A stretch of DNA of 64,000 bases, taken from assembly GCA_934271365.1 (NCBI GenBank), contig CAKQRI010000003.1:1-64000 (forward strand). Direction: 5' to 3'. Positions 62,306-64,000 of the stretch are shown here, in pieces. This DNA comes from an uncultured Spirochaetales bacterium. GTDB taxonomy: Bacteria; Spirochaetota; Spirochaetia; Sphaerochaetales; Sphaerochaetaceae. The notes under the pieces are model-generated. The model searched no databases, was not told where the DNA came from, and saw only the letters and a program-made list of their open reading frames with translations. Numbering within the stretch: the stretch's first letter is position 1; each line of letters begins with the position of its first letter. The position numbers and the translations under genes are program-made.

Positions 62306-63388
62306 TCAACCATTTTTTCTTTCAAATTCCTTCATGAACTCAGCAAGAGCCTTTGCTGCATCCATTGGCAGTGAATTATAGAGAGAAGCTCTAAGTCCAC
62401 CTACACTTCTATGACCTTTAAGTCCAAGCATTCCTTCCTTCTTGCTTTCTTCAATGAACTTTGCCTCAAGCTCTTCAGAAGGGAGACGGAATACAACATT
62501 CATTCTTGAACGATATCTCTTATCTACAGGAGATCTCCAGAAAGGAGACGAATCTATAACATCATAAATATAGCCAGATTTCTCTATAGCTCTCTTTTCC
62601 ATGCCTTCAGCTCCACCGTTTCTTAAAATCCATTCAAGCATCAGCTTAACAGCCCAGATAGAGAATACAGGAGGAGTATTATAAAGACCCTTTTCTTTTG
62701 CATGGAGTGAATAATTCATATATGCTGTCAGATTCTCATTCTGGCGCTCAAGCATATCATGTCTCATAATGATGAATGTTGCACCAGCAGGTCCTAGGTT
62801 CTTCTGTACACCACCATAAATCATAGCAAAATTCTTTACATCTACAGGGCGAGAGAGAATATCTGAAGACATATCAGCAATGAGAGGAACGTCTCCAGTA
62901 TTAGGGAAAGACTGCCACTCAATTCCTCCAATTGTCTCATTAGAACAAAGATAAACATAAGAAGAATTCTCACTTGGTTTAACAGAGGCTGGATCAGGGA
63001 GTGTTGTAAAGCCTGATTCTTTTCCATCAAAGTAAACGTTGACATTTCCAAGCTTCTTTGCATCATCACAAGCCTTATTTGACCAAGTACCAGTTCTACA
63101 ATAGTCTGCAACAGTTCCTGGTCTAAGGAAGTTCATAGGAATCATTGTGAACTGGAGTGTTGCACCGCCACCAAGGAAATATACATCATAATCATCTGGA
63201 ATAGAGAGAAGCTTCCTGAAATCAGCAAGGCACTCGTCATACATTTCCTCGAACATACCACCGCGATGAGAAGCCTCTATCATTGATAGACCTTTTCCCT
63301 GATAATCAACAATATCTTTCTGAATTGCTTCAAGCACTTCTACAGGCATTGTAGAAGGACCAGCAAAGAAATTAAGCTTTCTAGACAT
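62306..63388 (-). CDS. serC: Phosphoserine aminotransferase
   Basis: A 360-residue class V aminotransferase. The N-terminus is KLNFFAGPSTMPVEVLEAIQ; the PLP lysine is in IYGGVQKNLGPAG; GHRSVGGLRASLYNS is the C-terminal family block. It converts 3-phosphohydroxypyruvate and glutamate to phosphoserine. The ATG at 63388 is one base after the serA stop, with GGGGAGGG upstream; the frame starting at 63463 would lie in serA. Confidence 0.95.
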   Translation of the reverse strand: MSRKLNFFAGPSTMPVEVLEAIQKDIVDYQGKGLSMIEASHRGGMFEEMYDECLADFRKLLSIPDDYDVYFLGGGATLQFTMIPMNFLRPGTVADYCRTGTWSNKACDDAKKLGNVNVYFDGKESGFTTLPDPASVKPSENSSYVYLCSNETIGGIEWQSFPNTGDVPLIADMSSDILSRPVDVKNFAMIYGGVQKNLGPAGATFIIMRHDMLERQNENLTAYMNYSLHAKEKGLYNTPPVFSIWAVKLMLEWILRNGGAEGMEKRAIEKSGYIYDVIDSSPFWRSPVDKRYRSRMNVVFRLPSEELEAKFIEESKKEGMLGLKGHRSVGGLRASLYNSLPMDAAKALAEFMKEFERKNG

Positions 63389-63389
63389 A

Positions 63390-64000
63390 TTAAAGCTTTC
63401 CCTCCCCTTTATATTTTTCAATAATAGCGAAAACCTCTTCTCCGATTCTAAGCAGGTTTTCATTTGTATTTGCTCCTACATGAGGAGTAAATGTTACATT
63501 ATCACATCCAAATAATGGATTCTCAGCAACAACTGGAGGCTCAGAAGAATAAACATCTGTACAGAACCATGAGAGCTTGCCACTCTTAAGAGCTTCTGCA
63601 ACAGCAGCTTCATCAACACATTTTCCTCTTCCAGTATTGATGATTACTGGAGCTTTAGTCATCTTTGAAATAAGATCAGCATTGACCATCTTATCTGTCT
63701 CTGGAGTATATGGAAGATGCATTGAAATATAATCTGCATTCTTAACTGCATCCTCAAGGCTCATCATCTCTGCAACAGGTGAAGATGAGACATATTTATC
63801 ATAAGCCACGACATTCATTCCAAAAGCTTTTGCTCTTTCTGCAACCTTTGTAGCAATGTTACCAATACCAAGAAGTGCAAGAGTCTTACCATAAAGCTCT
63901 GTCCTCTTTGTCTTCTTTGCCCATTCTCCTTTCTTCATTGTACTATCATAGAAAGGAATATGACATGGAGTAGAAATCATTAAAGCAAATGCAAGTTCTG
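63390..64000 (-). CDS. serA: D-3-phosphoglycerate dehydrogenase-like protein (5' end beyond window)
   Basis: The C-terminal 203 residues of a D-isomer 2-hydroxyacid dehydrogenase; the reading frame stays open to the window edge, and the ATG at 63980 is internal (the preceding ELAFAL continues the family). The NAD-binding motif is LLGIGNIATKVA, the catalytic arginine region INTGRGKCVDEAA, and the catalytic histidine in FTPHVGANT. The protein ends soon after, so there is no C-terminal ACT domain. serC follows directly, which supports the phosphoglycerate role. Confidence 0.9.
   Translation of the reverse strand, partial: ELAFALMISTPCHIPFYDSTMKKGEWAKKTKRTELYGKTLALLGIGNIATKVAERAKAFGMNVVAYDKYVSSSPVAEMMSLEDAVKNADYISMHLPYTPETDKMVNADLISKMTKAPVIINTGRGKCVDEAAVAEALKSGKLSWFCTDVYSSEPPVVAENPLFGCDNVTFTPHVGANTNENLLRIGEEVFAIIEKYKGEGKL

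Overview
The window looks like a piece of a low-GC, host- or sediment-associated anaerobic spirochaete chromosome (Treponema / Sphaerochaeta-like). The signs are an archaeal-style V/A-type ATPase operon as the only visible ATP synthase, a superoxide reductase and a lone 2[4Fe-4S] ferredoxin, the DapL route to lysine, several secreted or outer-membrane beta-barrel-like proteins with no recognised family, and a RarA with a long C-terminal extension. Placement rests on gene content only. Coding density is high, no mobile element, CRISPR array, rRNA or phage gene was seen, and no stretch over 300 bases lacks a gene. None of the five tRNA genes encodes its 3' CCA.

Layout. 115-9540 (minus): one long operon for the V-type ATPase in the order H-C-I-K-F-E-A-B-D, ending in a universal stress protein and a PTS EIIA-like protein. 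9651-9724: tRNA-Pro, divergent from the ATPase. 9786-14351 (minus): dapB-dapA-dapL-lysA lysine operon plus a YbgC thioesterase. 14426-19494: topB (minus), a monocistronic ferredoxin, then xseA-xseB-purU (plus). 19469-24553: RluA-type synthase, BI-1 membrane protein, peroxiredoxin, the UPF0237/UPF0210 pair, a DksA-type protein and a PHP phosphatase. 24587-32938 (minus): pstS-pstC-pstA-pstB-phoU-phoB-phoR, a 42-residue membrane microprotein and ftsH. 33105-36642 (plus): barrel-like outer-membrane protein, GNAT, M18 aminopeptidase. 36793-37120: tRNA-His, Arg, Lys and Leu. 37137-43425 (minus): rarA fusion, lipoprotein, desulfoferrodoxin, AEC transporter, a sigma factor, and a secreted repeat protein. 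43622-53598 (plus): tig-clpP-clpX, DHH phosphoesterase, a sigma-like HTH protein, rdgB, pepF, HD hydrolase and TtcA-like protein. 53675-59034 (plus): a 1176-residue surface protein and mutL. 59031-64000 (minus): lipoprotein, acyltransferase, dihydroorotate-dehydrogenase-like protein, an AsnC/Lrp regulator, serC and the 3' part of a serA-like gene.

The observations most worth a second look are these. (1) PstS is circularly permuted: the half that is normally C-terminal comes first. (2) A sigma-factor gene has its Shine-Dalgarno sequence and start codon enclosed in a perfect 9-bp hairpin followed by U7, with an operator-like palindrome in the promoter spacer. (3) The second sigma-like gene has its whole Shine-Dalgarno sequence paired in another stem. 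(4) At least five and probably seven genes have a TATAAT-like box ending 6-7 nt before the ATG and no Shine-Dalgarno, suggesting leaderless mRNAs. (5) RarA is fused to an about 270-residue extra domain. All are read directly from sequence; function is inferred.
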